A stretch of 64,000 bases of DNA from Patagioenas fasciata (taxonomy: Eukaryota > Chordata > Aves > Columbiformes > Columbidae). Numbering within the stretch: the first letter of the stretch is position 1; every line of letters begins with the position of its first letter. Both the position numbers and the translations under genes were made by a program. The notes below the pieces were generated by a model. The model saw only the letters and a program-made list of their open reading frames with translations. It was not told the DNA's origin and ran no database searches. The DNA lies in NCBI RefSeq assembly GCF_037038585.1, contig NC_092520.1, positions 116,904,501 through 116,968,500 on the forward strand, in the 5' to 3' direction. Below are positions 54,249 through 63,602 of the stretch, piece after piece.

Positions 54249-57015
54249 CAAGGACAGTCGTGTGACATCTTTGTTTGCACTGGCACAAGAAAAAGTTCTG
54301 TTTTGCCAGTGCCAGCTGAGACCCCACCAAGGCTGCAGCAGACCAGCAATACAATCTCTTACTAGTTCACCACATTCCTTTCTTGCTTGGGTTTTCTGCA
54401 TACCTTGGTGAGTTTGGCCTATCGTTGCTATACCTCCCACACTGCTGACCCTCATTTTTCTTCATTTTTTGTTAATCAGCTTTTGATCCAATTACTTTGT
54501 GATATAACTTGTCAGGCACTACAGTACAAACACATGAAATGTCAAAAGCAAATAAAGGAAATGCAGACACTGGCACTAGAGTCAGCACGCTCTCCCAATA
54601 TAAACACACAGCGCCTGAAGACAAGTGGAGAACAAGTCACGACAGCGCAATGGTATTATTTCTGTAAGTTAACAGTTTGTTTTTCTGCATCATAAAATTG
54701 AATGCAGTTCATCAACTCCTCTAGAACTCCCTATTTTTCTGCTGGAAGTTAAACAAAGTCCTAATTCATCTGCAGAATTTTATTCTCAATTCTCTGCCAA
54801 GTGGTAAAAGCAAGAGTTAATTTATTACCAGCTCTAACAGGAGGCATTTAAAAACTGCTGCTTTTTCACGTTTAACATGCACAGTATTTCAGTCTTCTGG
54901 GCTCCATCCTTCTGCTCTTTAGGAGAGGCAGCTGGGAAAGTCAACCTGTACACCAGGTATATTCCTCAGTGGGGTTGTGATGGTCTATTCCTCTCTCCAT
55001 TGACCCATAGCAAATACAAGAATTTGGCTTTGCCTTCAAAAAGTCTGTCTTGTTTAGTAAACAGAAGCTCAAGGCTTTCATTCCTTCCTCCACGAGGCTG
55101 CTTGACAAGGGAAGCTGGGAGCGAAGCCCAGCCCATCACTGTGAAAAGGATGGCACTAGACAGAGCTTGCAGAGGAGCAGGGAAGGCTGAAAGTTTATTG
55201 CCATATGCAACTCTTCTTCAACAAGGACTGTGAAGTAGAGCAGGACACTTTGATATGTCAAGAAGAGGAAGCCTGGGCAAGAAAAAGGAGTAGCTAAGCA
55301 ATGGAAAAACAACCCCAAACAGAAAGGCATAAAGACAAGGAGGAGATAAGTTGTCTGAAAGAGAGTATAGGAGAAAAGCATTTGCTGAGGGCTGCAATAC
55401 ACATGCACCGCAGCTGCAAGAAGGGAGCAGAAATGATCCTTTCCTGGGAGGTTCAGAGAATAAAGATCAGCCAATGAACCATGAGGTCATGGAGGGAAAG
55501 AGACACAAACCTTCCTATGCAAGCATAACCACATGGATGAATGGGCTCTTCCCTTTGACACTCTCACCCATGTGTTTTAAACAGTATAAGTCAGTATTGA
55601 TTGAGGCTATGAGGAATCAGTTGCGTTCAGCTATCAGGTCAAGCAGAAAAGCCTTGAAAATTTCCCTGATTTTTTTTTTTTTCTTTCATTTGGCTGTACT
55701 GATCTGTACCAGCCTAGATAAGAACAAACTTTCCTTACATTTTCTTGTTATCTGCAGTCCTAATTTACTATAGTGCTCAGATTTCAGACTATGAAAACCT
55801 ATTGATTTTCTCTCATTTACAGTTATCAGTCTGTGTGCTCCCATTTCTATACCTATTGTAGGCTTTTAAGACTATACTACCTTGTAAAACACAATATTTG
55901 ACTGATAAGATTTGTAAGACCATGACTCAAATAAATGGCCTTTATTCTAGAAAATTAGGTTGTACTGAAATCTTTAAAATATGAATAACACTGCATTTCT
56001 CTACTTTTTCTCAGCTATTACAAACGTAGTTTGTGCCTTTTATTCTGTAAATATAGAATTTGTCTTTTTAACAGAGAAATTATTCTTCAAAATTCCCAGA
56101 ACCTCATCCCACTCCACCCTCACTCCAGGTGTTAAGACCTGATGTCTCCTGGTATAGATACACTTCCTACAAACTATTGCCTACTTGGTAAGCTCTGTTT
56201 CTGTCCTTCATTTGGGCTTCTTGAGTCAAATTGTCAAAAATATTGTTAGGCAGGAGAATCTAGACAAGATAAGTAATTCCTAGAAAATCCAAAGCTTCAT
56301 TCCTGAGAGTGAAGCAGTTGCTAACATCCTACTTTGACACTGGCTCTGGCTGAGAGAAGGTAACTTCTGAGGCTGAGAGCTAACTAATCACAAAACTAAT
56401 TATACTGATGGAAGTTTCCCTCAAACACTGCTGATCTGAACAAAGTCACAGCATTTGGCAGTTAGTGATGGACAGTGAAAATAAGAAAGACAGCTCTCCC
56501 TCTTTCTCAAACTGTCATCCTTGATTTCCCCTTCATTGCCTCCCAGTCTTGTCCAAAAGCATGTCAGCAGTTTGCTGTCATCAGCCTCCTGCAACGCACA
56601 GGTTCTTCTTCATGTGAACAGTCTTTTACCTTCAGTTTCTCCTTCAGAAATGGCTGTATAAGAAACTCAGCAGGTGCACCGTACAGTCCCCTGGTATTTC
56701 TATTTTGTTTCCTTTGTTCCTTTGAGATATTTTCTCATCACTTTGTAAACACTGAGTAAGCAGCAGGTACCACAGCTGAAATGGCACAGACCAGTGACAT
56801 GGATCATTACCTTCACCATTTACTTGCACTGCCTGTTCCTATCCACTGTGTAAAACTTTTAATCAATATGAATAGAGTATATAAAGAGATTTTCCAACCA
56901 TTTACTGCAACAGCTATCAGGCAACATAGCATCACTTGATTGACACACACAAAAAGCCCAAACAACAAGCAAAAACTCCAAAATCCCAACAACCCTGCCC
57001 TTAATATTTGGATTC

Positions 57016-57076
57016 CCACCCCCCAAAAAAAAAAAAAAACCACCACCAAACGAAAACAAACAAACAAACAAAAACC
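57016..57076. repeat. A-run and (AAAC)n low-complexity tract
   Basis: CCACCCCCC, an A15 run, two CCA units and several AAAC units. Low complexity only. Confidence 0.85.
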
Positions 57077-58241
57077 AACTTTGCAGTAAGCTAAACTTAT
57101 GTAATAGAGCTGGAGGGGGTTTGTTGTTACAGTAGTCTGGCTCTAGCTCATGAACTGTTAATGTGTTTAGTGTTAATACACAATTGGTACAAAGACATGG
57201 ATTGGTGATGACATTTACTTGTCTGAAAACTTACTTATGCTGAAGATAGTGAATAGCACGTTATTTTAAAATGTCACTGAAATATTTCATTCTCATATTT
57301 ATTTATAATATAGTTTAAAAATTTGCTCTCAAACTTTAGCACATCTTTTCGAATGATATCTCATCTAAAATTTCAGACTCCAAGTAATGAAGAATTTACT
57401 GCATAAGACCTAGTAATCTGGGCTTCTGCACCTTTTTCTTCCAGTTCTAGTTATGCAGATTTCTACTTCTGCTTGCGTCTACTATATGATTAATTTTAAT
57501 TTCACTAATTTTAAGAATGAACATGCCATTGTGTAATTTAGTGTAAAGGGCTATCACAACAGTCATAATATCCTCTGTGTAGCCCCGGAGTATTTAAATA
57601 GCTCTCCTCCCAGTAACAGAGAAACTATGTAGTTAGTAATGATACTTAAGTAGCTATGATGAGAAAATATTAGAGGAAACTGGTGTCTCCCCAATGGCAG
57701 TAGGATTATAATGAGAAAGTTAAAATTATAATGGTATTACTTTAACTACAAGGACTGGAAAGTAGCATTTTAGGGACTGCTTAAATGTATTTACCCTGAA
57801 TAATAGTAAGAGTAATAGCAATAGGAATAGTTATATCCTCTTCACACACTAGTTTAAGCCTGATAACCTGACTGAACAATTATTAGCTACGAATGAATTA
57901 CAAAGTGTGTTTCCTTCATTTTCCAAAGTTTTCAGTACTACAATAGGTCATCTGCAAAAGCTTTTCTACATTTCCTGTGTGACACATCTTCAAAAAGTGA
58001 CTTGCATTCAGATAAAATAATTTCTTTCTCCTGACTACTGCTGCCTTCAATCAGACCTTAGTGAAGTCAGATTCTTCTTGGCTGCATTTAAACTGGCTCT
58101 ACACACTGTAATTATACTGGGATAGGTCAGTGGGATCAGATGATACACTAGTAGAGATCAAACGCTGCACATTAAGCAAGGACACGTGGAAACATTCTCC
58201 GTGGTGCAGATGAAATTGAAGAGTTGTATTCCTTGAGGTAC

Positions 58242-58258
58242 CATTATTATTGTTGTTG

Positions 58259-58295
<37 letters not shown>

Positions 58296-58296
58296 T
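58242..58296. repeat. ATT trinucleotide microsatellite
   Basis: ATT units, four GTT units, then about ten ATT units. On the minus strand it reads as an asparagine run, which is not evidence of a gene. It ends about 50 bp before an LTR fragment. Confidence 0.95.
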
Positions 58297-58348
58297 TTTT
58301 AGTCTAGCGTTCATCAAACTAATTTACAAGGGGTTTTGTTTTCCAAAA

Positions 58349-58553
58349 TGTACTGGTTTTGACTGGAATGGAGTTAACCAACAGTCTGTATGGTGATATT
58401 TTTGGATTTGTGACCAAAAAAGTGTTGACAACACAGGGATGTTTTAGGTATTGCTGAGCAGGGCTTGCACAGCATTAGGGCCTTTTCCATTTCTCCCTCT
58501 GCCCCTGCAATGAGTGGGCTGGGGGTGCACAAGAAGTCGGGAGTGGACACTCG
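58349..58553 (+). mobile_element. Truncated endogenous-retrovirus LTR fragment
   Basis: The text runs TGTACTGGTTTTGACTGGAA (58349), GTGTTGACAACACAGGGATG (58422), TATTGCTGAGCAGGGCTTGC (58449), AGGGCCTTTTCCATTTCTCC (58477), GTGGGCTGGGGGTGCACAAG (58514) and GAAGTCGGGAGTGGACAC (58533). This order of blocks is familiar from an abundant avian ERV LTR. Only the 5' half is present: it stops after GGACAC, before the part that would carry the TATA box. It is a non-functional fragment. Family name not assigned. Confidence 0.72.
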
Positions 58554-59339
58554 AGGTTTTATTATAATCACATCTGTTATAGGTTAAAATGCAAAAAATG
58601 GCTTGTTAACTCAGATTATGATTCTATTGATTTGGTGATGATACACTTGTCACTGCCTTACAGTCTAGATTGTAACGCCATTTGCTATATTTACTTACCT
58701 TGGAGATGGAATTTGAAAGCTCCATGCCAAAATCACACAGTGGAACTAAGATGATAGTGCATGGTCTTCTGTGGTACATCTGAATGATGAATTTTTCACT
58801 AGTCCAGAAGCAGGCTTATTTTTGTGTACTGAAAACACTGTTAATACAGGAGGGAAACTAAGGAGAGGGATGTTAATGATTTAATTATTATAAATTGAAG
58901 TTTGATCCTCTGTTGGATGTTAAAAGTAAAACGCAGTTCATGACCGAGTCCACATTCAGTCTGATTCATATTGTTAGTGCTTGATGATTTTTCCTGTATC
59001 CTCTCCATTACAACTTTGAGATTTTCCTGTTCACACACATGTAGAGTGGCTCTTCTTCAGTATGACAAAAGAGATCAAATCTCACAGACTGAACACTGGT
59101 CTCAGCAGCTGTATTGTGCCAGTATGCACTAAGGAGGTTGGCACTTTGTGTTATGACAGGACACCTCTATCACTATGAGAAGAAATTCAGAGTGTCTGAT
59201 CCAGTTTCGGGGTTATACACTGAACTGCATGTGTGCCTGTGTGACTGCACAACGCTGACAGCTGCACATTTGAGTGTTTCAAGAGTGCTCGATCCGCCTA
59301 GGTCGGAGAAACAAACTTTCCCCAAGCTTCAGGTCCTAG
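58554..59339. other. Sequence between the LTR fragment and the CpG island
   Basis: AT-rich until about 59290 and then rapidly GC-rich. A 163-codon open frame runs from 59114 into the island, but its second half is Pro/Ala low complexity imposed by GC content, so it is not called as a gene. Confidence 0.5.
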
Positions 59340-59792
59340 ACTCAGACGTGGGCTCGGCTTCCCCCGCTGCGGCCACAGCTCCCGCGGCCCCCCCGACGGC
59401 TCCGGTGCCCACCTCCCACACCCCAGTCGTCCCCCCCGACGCGGGCCCGCCCGCGGCTCCCCCCGCCGAGGGGCCGCCCACCCCGCAAGAGGAGCCGCTC
59501 CGCCGCGCCCTCGCTCTGCACAGCGCCCGGCGCGGGGAGGCGGGCGGAGCGCGGCGCCTCGGCACCCCGCGTCCCTCGTCTCCATGCCGCGGCAGGCGGC
59601 GGTAGGTTGTCGCTGCAGGAACTGTGCGCCCAGGCAGCCCCTCAAACAGCGGGGAGACGCCGGCATCACCCGTCCTCCCGTTCGTCCACGGAGATCCCGC
59701 AGCGCCCGGAGCGACGCGCTCGGCTCCCGCCGGGACTGAGGAATTGCGGCGCCCAGATTCTCCGCGGGGACAGGGGGCACCCAGAGAAGGCG

Positions 59793-59861
59793 AGAAAATA
59801 ACAGTAACTGGGGGGAAAAAAAAAACAACAAACCAAAACCCAAAAATAACAAAAAAAACAC
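59793..59861 (+). repeat. A-rich low-complexity tract inside the CpG island
   Basis: GAAAATAACAGTAACTGGGG, then G and A runs (A10 at about 59816-59825) and ACAACAAACC, CCAAAAATAAC, A8. It splits the island into two GC-rich halves. Confidence 0.75.
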
Positions 59862-60149
59862 CCCAGACGGTGTCCTGCCTGGCTGCCCCGCAACGCTTAT
59901 GCTTATTAGGGCGGACCCATCCAGGACGGCGGATCCCGCAGGATGACGGGCGATGGGGAGTCCTAAGGAGGTGTCGAGGCGAGCTGCCGTGGGCTGCGAT
60001 GAGCCTCAGCGAGCCGGTGCCGGAAGGGAGGTCGGGAGCCAGGTAGCCGCCGGCCGCCCGCCGCACCGCCCCGCTCCGCCGGCCGCCCGCAGCCCCCCGG
60101 GGGCATGGGAGCAGTGGGCAGCGCCTGCTGAGACCTCCGCGCCCGGCCG

Positions 60150-60158
60150 CAGGTAAGG
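60150..60158 (+). other. MXRA5: Strong 5' splice site, candidate end of MXRA5 exon 1
   Basis: CAG|GTAAGG with the cut after 60152 matches the vertebrate donor consensus at nearly every position and lies in the middle of the CpG island on the + strand. If used, the exon ending here would be a leader joined to an acceptor at 62400 or 62553. A short upstream open frame (60105-60131, 8 codons) lies just before it. No transcript evidence is available. Confidence 0.5.
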
Positions 60159-60698
60159 AGCCCGCTCACGGCCGGTCGCGGCTGCCGGAGTCCGGCTGGG
60201 GGGTGAGGGTGGTTTGGGGCGGGGGCACCTTCGCGGGTCTATGCGGGAGGAGGAGGGGAGCGGCGCGGCTGCCTGGCTGGCTGCGGTCCGGCGCCCCGTG
60301 GGCCGTGTCGCCGTGTGTCGGCGCCCGCCCTCAGGCCTTTCGCTCCCGTTGCTCGCCCCGAGGGGACATTCTTCGCTAATGAGAAGCATCTGCCCTCCGG
60401 TGTGGTAAAAAGAAACACGGGTGGGGGGAACGGCACCCCCAGCCCCCTCCTCCATGGCCGCGGCTGGCGCACGGCCCGGCTCGGCGGGAGGGGCAGTGCC
60501 CCGCCGGAACCTGCCGACCGCCTCCCCACGCAAAACTCCCCGCGGGGCGGGCGCGGTCCCCGCCAGGAGCTGCTCGGGCAGCGCCACCGCCCAAGGCCCC
60601 GCCCCCGCCCTGCCCCACGCCCCGCCCCCCGGCCGGCCTCCACCGCACCCACCGCCCATCCGCAGCCGCGCCCCAGCGGGCCGTGGCTGAGCCGTTGC

Positions 60699-60743
60699 CC
60701 ATTGGCTGACACACTGCGCGGCGGCGGCGGAGGCAGCCAATGG
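60699..60743. promoter_or_regulatory. Inverted pair of CCAAT boxes (NF-Y type)
   Basis: CCATTGGCTG (60699-60708) and its exact reverse complement CAGCCAATGG (60734-60743) are separated by 25 bp of GCGG-rich sequence. CCAAT boxes in either orientation bind NF-Y in CpG-island promoters. The pair lies downstream of the donor at 60152, so it would serve either a second rightward start near 60780-60850 or a leftward transcript. Confidence 0.55.
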
Positions 60744-60984
60744 CAGGTGGCGCGGGGGGGCACTCGAGGGTGCCTCCGAGCGGTGGAGCGGGGAGATCGG
60801 AGCCGGTCCGGCCTCGCCCGAGCCCCGAGGGGTTTCACCGGCCAAGCCTCTGGTAGAGCGGGGTGGGCCTGAGCGTTGGGGGCCCCGCTCTCGGCCGTCG
60901 TTTCTCGCCCAGGCAATGCGTTTTAAGTCCTTCTGGGCTACTCTTCCCCAGCCCCTCACAAGTCGCTGCAATTTCCTCTTAACC

Positions 60985-60994
60985 TCAGTGAGTG
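60985..60994 (+). other. Alternative 5' splice site, candidate second first exon
   Basis: TCA|GTGAGTG with the cut after 60987 is a good donor match at the downstream edge of the CpG island, about 250 bp after the inverted CCAAT pair. It could end an alternative leader exon starting near 60800. Purely a sequence prediction. Confidence 0.3.
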
Positions 60995-62400
60995 CCTCCA
61001 GTAACAACATGCAGTGCCCCCTCCCAAAAAGAATTGAAATAAGTAGGGTGTTTCTTGAAGGGAGTTTTCATTAAAGAGAACATTAAGGGAAACAGCACCC
61101 GAATATTCTTAAGCAAATCAGAAGTTGTTTGTCTTGTAAACAATGGTAGATGTCTCATTAACTTGACCACAGATATTTGAGAAAACTCCTCATCCCGATG
61201 AGCCTCTCCTTTGAACTGTAATGGTTTGCACATGACAGTCTTAGAAAAAATAATGTGTGTCTCATTGCTAGCAGATCTGAGAAAATCTGACTTTTATACT
61301 AAAAGCAATAACTAATTGAACTCATCAAGTAGAACTGAGTGCCTTTCCATCTTTGTCACACAGTCATAAAAGAGCAGGAATACTAAATTTCTGCTACTAA
61401 TAGTAGACTGCATTCTTTCATGGCTTTAATCTGAAGAGTTCAAATTCTTGTGATGCTAGGGATAAGAACAGAGATATTTCAAATTAATTTCTCCAAAGTT
61501 AGGCTGCTTAATCTGTAATTAGACACCTACATAAATTATTTTATTTTCATAAGTGAGTACTGCTCAAGGTCAATAACAGTTGTGTATTCTTGTCTGTCCT
61601 AGGACAGTGTGCATCTTAAAATCACTCTCCACAAATGTAGCTACCCAGATTTAGACACAGAGTTCAGAAAATCTGAACCTGAGTGTTGATAGACAAGGCA
61701 AGATTATAAATATAAACTTTCTTGCTCACATTTCCTCTGAGGTCTGTGATTCTGCTTCTAAATGAACTGTTAAGTGTAATCAATTCTGATCATTCATAGC
61801 TCCTGTTTCGTTAAGATTACAGTGTAAAAGCACACCTGACACTGCACAGTAATGCATAGCAAAGGATGACAGAGTCCAAATCTATGACCAGCCAATTCTT
61901 TCTTTCATCACATTCTCTCTCAGTGATATAATTTCTTATAGAAATTATGAAAGGGATTCATTAAGCCAAATTTTACTCTGGTGGAAGTTAGTGACGTGTC
62001 TAAAAGTTAGGCAGCTAGGCTAGGTGAGTTAGCTCAATGGGACCTCAGGAGGCTGATTTGTTGGTATCCGATCAGGTAGATGCCTGATATTATTCATCTT
62101 CAAATGAATATGGGTAGCTTTTTCTTCTTTCATTGACTGTAGAGGGAGCCATGACAAGTTGCTTGAACTAGATACTTCCCTTGATGTTTTCTAATTTTTA
62201 GGTGAGACTAGTTCTGCCCTTGGCGTATAGACCAAACCTGTGAAGTTTATTTCCATAGGGAGACAGTGTAACTTTAGTGGAATTGGTATTTAGTAGAAAA
62301 GTAGAAGTGAATTATAGGGGGAAAGTTAAATTTGGAGTAGCAAACGATGTGGAAGAAAGAAAACCTCTTTCCGACTGAACTTTGCCTTGATTGCCTACAG
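60995..62400 (+). other. MXRA5: Probable first intron of MXRA5, no gene seen
   Basis: AT-rich unique DNA between the CpG island and the coding exon. No open frame of note and no recognisable transposon. It ends with a textbook acceptor context at 62341-62400: a CTGAAC branch-like motif at 62375-62380, a pyrimidine-rich stretch and TACAG|A. Confidence 0.5.
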
Positions 62401-62431
62401 ACCTTCCGCGACCCTGCAGAGCATCACGAGG

Positions 62432-62439
62432 TATATAAA
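62432..62439 (+). promoter_or_regulatory. MXRA5: TATA box upstream of the MXRA5 coding exon
   Basis: TATATAAA lies 150 bp upstream of the MXRA5 start codon. About 30 bp downstream begins a pyrimidine tract (from about 62464), a plausible start region that would give a 5' UTR of roughly 115 bases without any upstream intron. This competes with the CpG-island plus splicing model; both could be used. Confidence 0.35.
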
Positions 62440-62463
62440 GCTTTTTATGGGGATTTTTAAAGT

Positions 62464-62553
62464 TGTCTTTTCTTCTCTCTCTCTTTTTTTTTTTTTTTGC
62501 TCCCCGCCCTTCTCTTCCCCTCTCCCCCTTACCATTTTGCCGGGATGACCCAG
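62464..62553 (+). other. MXRA5: Polypyrimidine tract and 3' splice site before the coding exon
   Basis: A C/T tract of about 65 bp (including T16 near 62485-62500) is followed by CCAG ending at 62553. No other AG occurs between the tract and this site, so it is the natural acceptor if an upstream exon is spliced in. Exonic sequence would then begin GAGAAGCGAGG at 62554, 28 bases before the ATG. Confidence 0.5.
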
Positions 62554-62581
62554 GAGAAGCGAGGCGACGGGAGGTGACAGG

Positions 62582-62773
62582 ATGGGCCCCGGGACGGCAG
62601 CTGGGGCCCTCTCCGTGGTGCTGATGCTGGGGCTGGGGCTGCCACCCGGCGCCCTGTCCTGCCCCCCACCCTGCGCCTGCTACCTCCCCACCGAGGTCCA
62701 CTGCACCTTTCGGTCCCTGGCAGCCGTGCCGGCAAGGATTTCCAAACATGTGGAAAGAATCAATTTTGGGTTC
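62582..62773 (+). CDS. MXRA5: MXRA5 (matrix-remodelling associated 5), first coding exon, partial
   Basis: First coding exon of a large secreted extracellular-matrix protein (in other vertebrates about 2,800 residues: leucine-rich repeats, then many Ig domains), linked to matrix remodelling. The ATG at 62582 has a strong context (A at -3, G at +4) and an in-frame stop at 62546-62548 in the unspliced sequence. Residues 1-26 form a signal peptide with core ALSVVLMLGLGL and likely cleavage after GALS. Residues 27-41 are an LRR N-terminal cap with cysteine spacing C-x3-C-x-C-x7-C (CPPPCACYLPTEVHC). TFRSLAAVPA and KHVERINFGF follow, leading into the first repeat. These blocks match MXRA5 closely as I know it from mammals. 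Homology ends at FGF, where a donor is expected: GT at 62774 (GGGTTC|GTACGG, phase 0) or at 62770 (TTTGG|GTTCGT, phase 2). The remaining exons lie beyond the window. Confidence 0.85.
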
Positions 62774-63058
62774 GTACGGCAATTTGTAGCAAATACTTGT
62801 TGGTTTTTTGTTGGTGGGTTGTTTCATTTTTTTTTTTTTTTTAATGTTCTTGGGGCGGAATCTTGGATGGAATGCTTCACACACGTGCAGTGTACCGGGA
62901 TCTCTGTGTATACTTTTTAAGTAGAATTGCAGAGATGGGTGGTTACTTCCAGGAGCTGTATTTCAAACACTGCGGTTACTGGCATGGAGAAAGTTTCAGT
63001 GTAGCCTTCATGTCTCAAAGAAAAGTTACTGTTATTATCAATTAATTATTTTCAGTTA

Positions 63059-63267
63059 CAGGGTATCTAAAAACCATGTATGAAATTCATTACAATTACA
63101 CAAAAATTTACAAATGGTTTAATGAGTTATCAAGTTTTAGTAAACTTCATAAATGCTCTATGTTCCCTTCCACCTGCTGTATGGACAAGATCAAGAGACT
63201 AATTGATAGTTTGTGATTGTGGAGATGTAGTGATTTCAAATTGCGTCCATCTTTTTGAAACACTCTA
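63059..63267 (-). mobile_element. Mariner-like non-autonomous DNA transposon, copy 2 (intronic)
   Basis: A 209-bp element colinear with copy 1 at 21272-21481. It begins CAGGGTATCTAAAAACCATG, a decayed left terminal repeat. The reverse complement of its right end is TAGAGTGTTTCAAAAAGATG then GACG, matching the left end of copy 1 closely. TA flanks both ends (63057-63058 and 63268-63269), the target duplication expected for Tc1/mariner elements. Bases 63098-63143 are identical to 21311-21356 over 46 positions. On the minus strand 63147-63167 encodes GNIEHL and a stop, preceded by QQVE. Length, ends and interior agree, so both copies derive from one deleted master element. Confidence 0.78.
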
Positions 63268-63513
63268 TATTTATATCACGGTGTCAGTTCTTCTTGGCAA
63301 ACAGGATGTGAAATCTTTTATAGTGTATAAAAATACATATTGGATTAAACCTACTATAGGATTTCTACTAAAAGTTGACTATTACACCTGATGTAAAAAA
63401 ATATAGTAGGAGTAAAATTCTATAATGGAGCCAGGTAACATTTGAAGAACAATGAGATACAGCATAACTTACAGCAATACAGTAAAAACAAAGTTATTTC
63501 ATTGCCTTTGGAA

Positions 63514-63602
63514 TGTTTTGTTTGGTTGGTTTGGTTTTTTTGGTGGTTGGTTTGTTTGGTTTTTGGGTTTTTTGTTTTATTTTGGTTTTGGTTTTCTTTT
63601 TA
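63514..63602. repeat. T/G-rich simple repeat (GGTTT and TTTTGG units)
   Basis: Irregular GGTTT, TTTTGG and TTTG units with T runs, similar in composition to the tract at 40505-40560. Low complexity only. Confidence 0.85.

Larger units (their letters stand above)
44564..58241. other. Gene desert segment upstream of the MXRA5 region
   Basis: No gene recognised over 13.7 kb. The longest open frame (47428-47934, + strand, 168 codons) has no identifiable domain and a composition like random AT-rich sequence. Small local features are: tandem 18-bp units at 52421-52456; a perfect 10-bp tandem repeat at 54229-54248; a 9-bp perfect stem at 54277-54312; and an A/C-rich tract at 57016-57076. The interval 53880-55240 is somewhat more GC-rich than its surroundings and could hold a non-coding exon, but no splice pair is convincing. 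Confidence 0.45.
59340..60915. promoter_or_regulatory. MXRA5: CpG island, candidate MXRA5 promoter region
   Basis: About 1.6 kb of very GC-rich sequence dense in CpG stands out sharply from the AT-rich surroundings. It carries GC boxes (for example GGGGCGGG at about 60217 and clustered CCCCGCCC at about 60598-60630) and a CCAAT pair (60699-60743). Long open frames exist on both strands, including a 334-codon minus-strand frame, but they follow GC-driven stop depletion and contain no recognisable domain. It lies 1.7 to 3.2 kb upstream of the MXRA5 first coding exon on the same side, so a housekeeping-type promoter with a non-coding first exon is the simplest reading. A divergent antisense transcript is also possible. 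Confidence 0.75.

Noticed and set aside
58099-58317. Minus-strand frame with a long asparagine run
   Set aside because: It is the translation of the ATT microsatellite, not a gene.
59114-59605. 163-codon open frame leading into the CpG island
   Set aside because: The second half is Ala/Pro low complexity from GC composition and the first half has no recognisable homology. No initiation context or splice support.
60006-61010. 334-codon open frame on the minus strand, and several other long frames on both strands in 59300-61000
   Set aside because: They lie within the CpG island, are rich in Pro/Ala/Arg/Gly, overlap each other in different frames and show no domain. Stop codons are rare in GC-rich DNA.
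62401-62430. A possible 30-bp micro-exon between the acceptor at 62400 and a GAG|GTATAT donor
   Set aside because: The acceptor is good but the donor overlaps the TATA box and is moderate; such a small exon cannot be claimed without transcript data.
62862-62920. Continuation of the MXRA5 reading frame past the donor to a stop at 62920
   Set aside because: The sequence after FGF is unrelated to leucine-rich repeats and T-rich; it is intron read-through.
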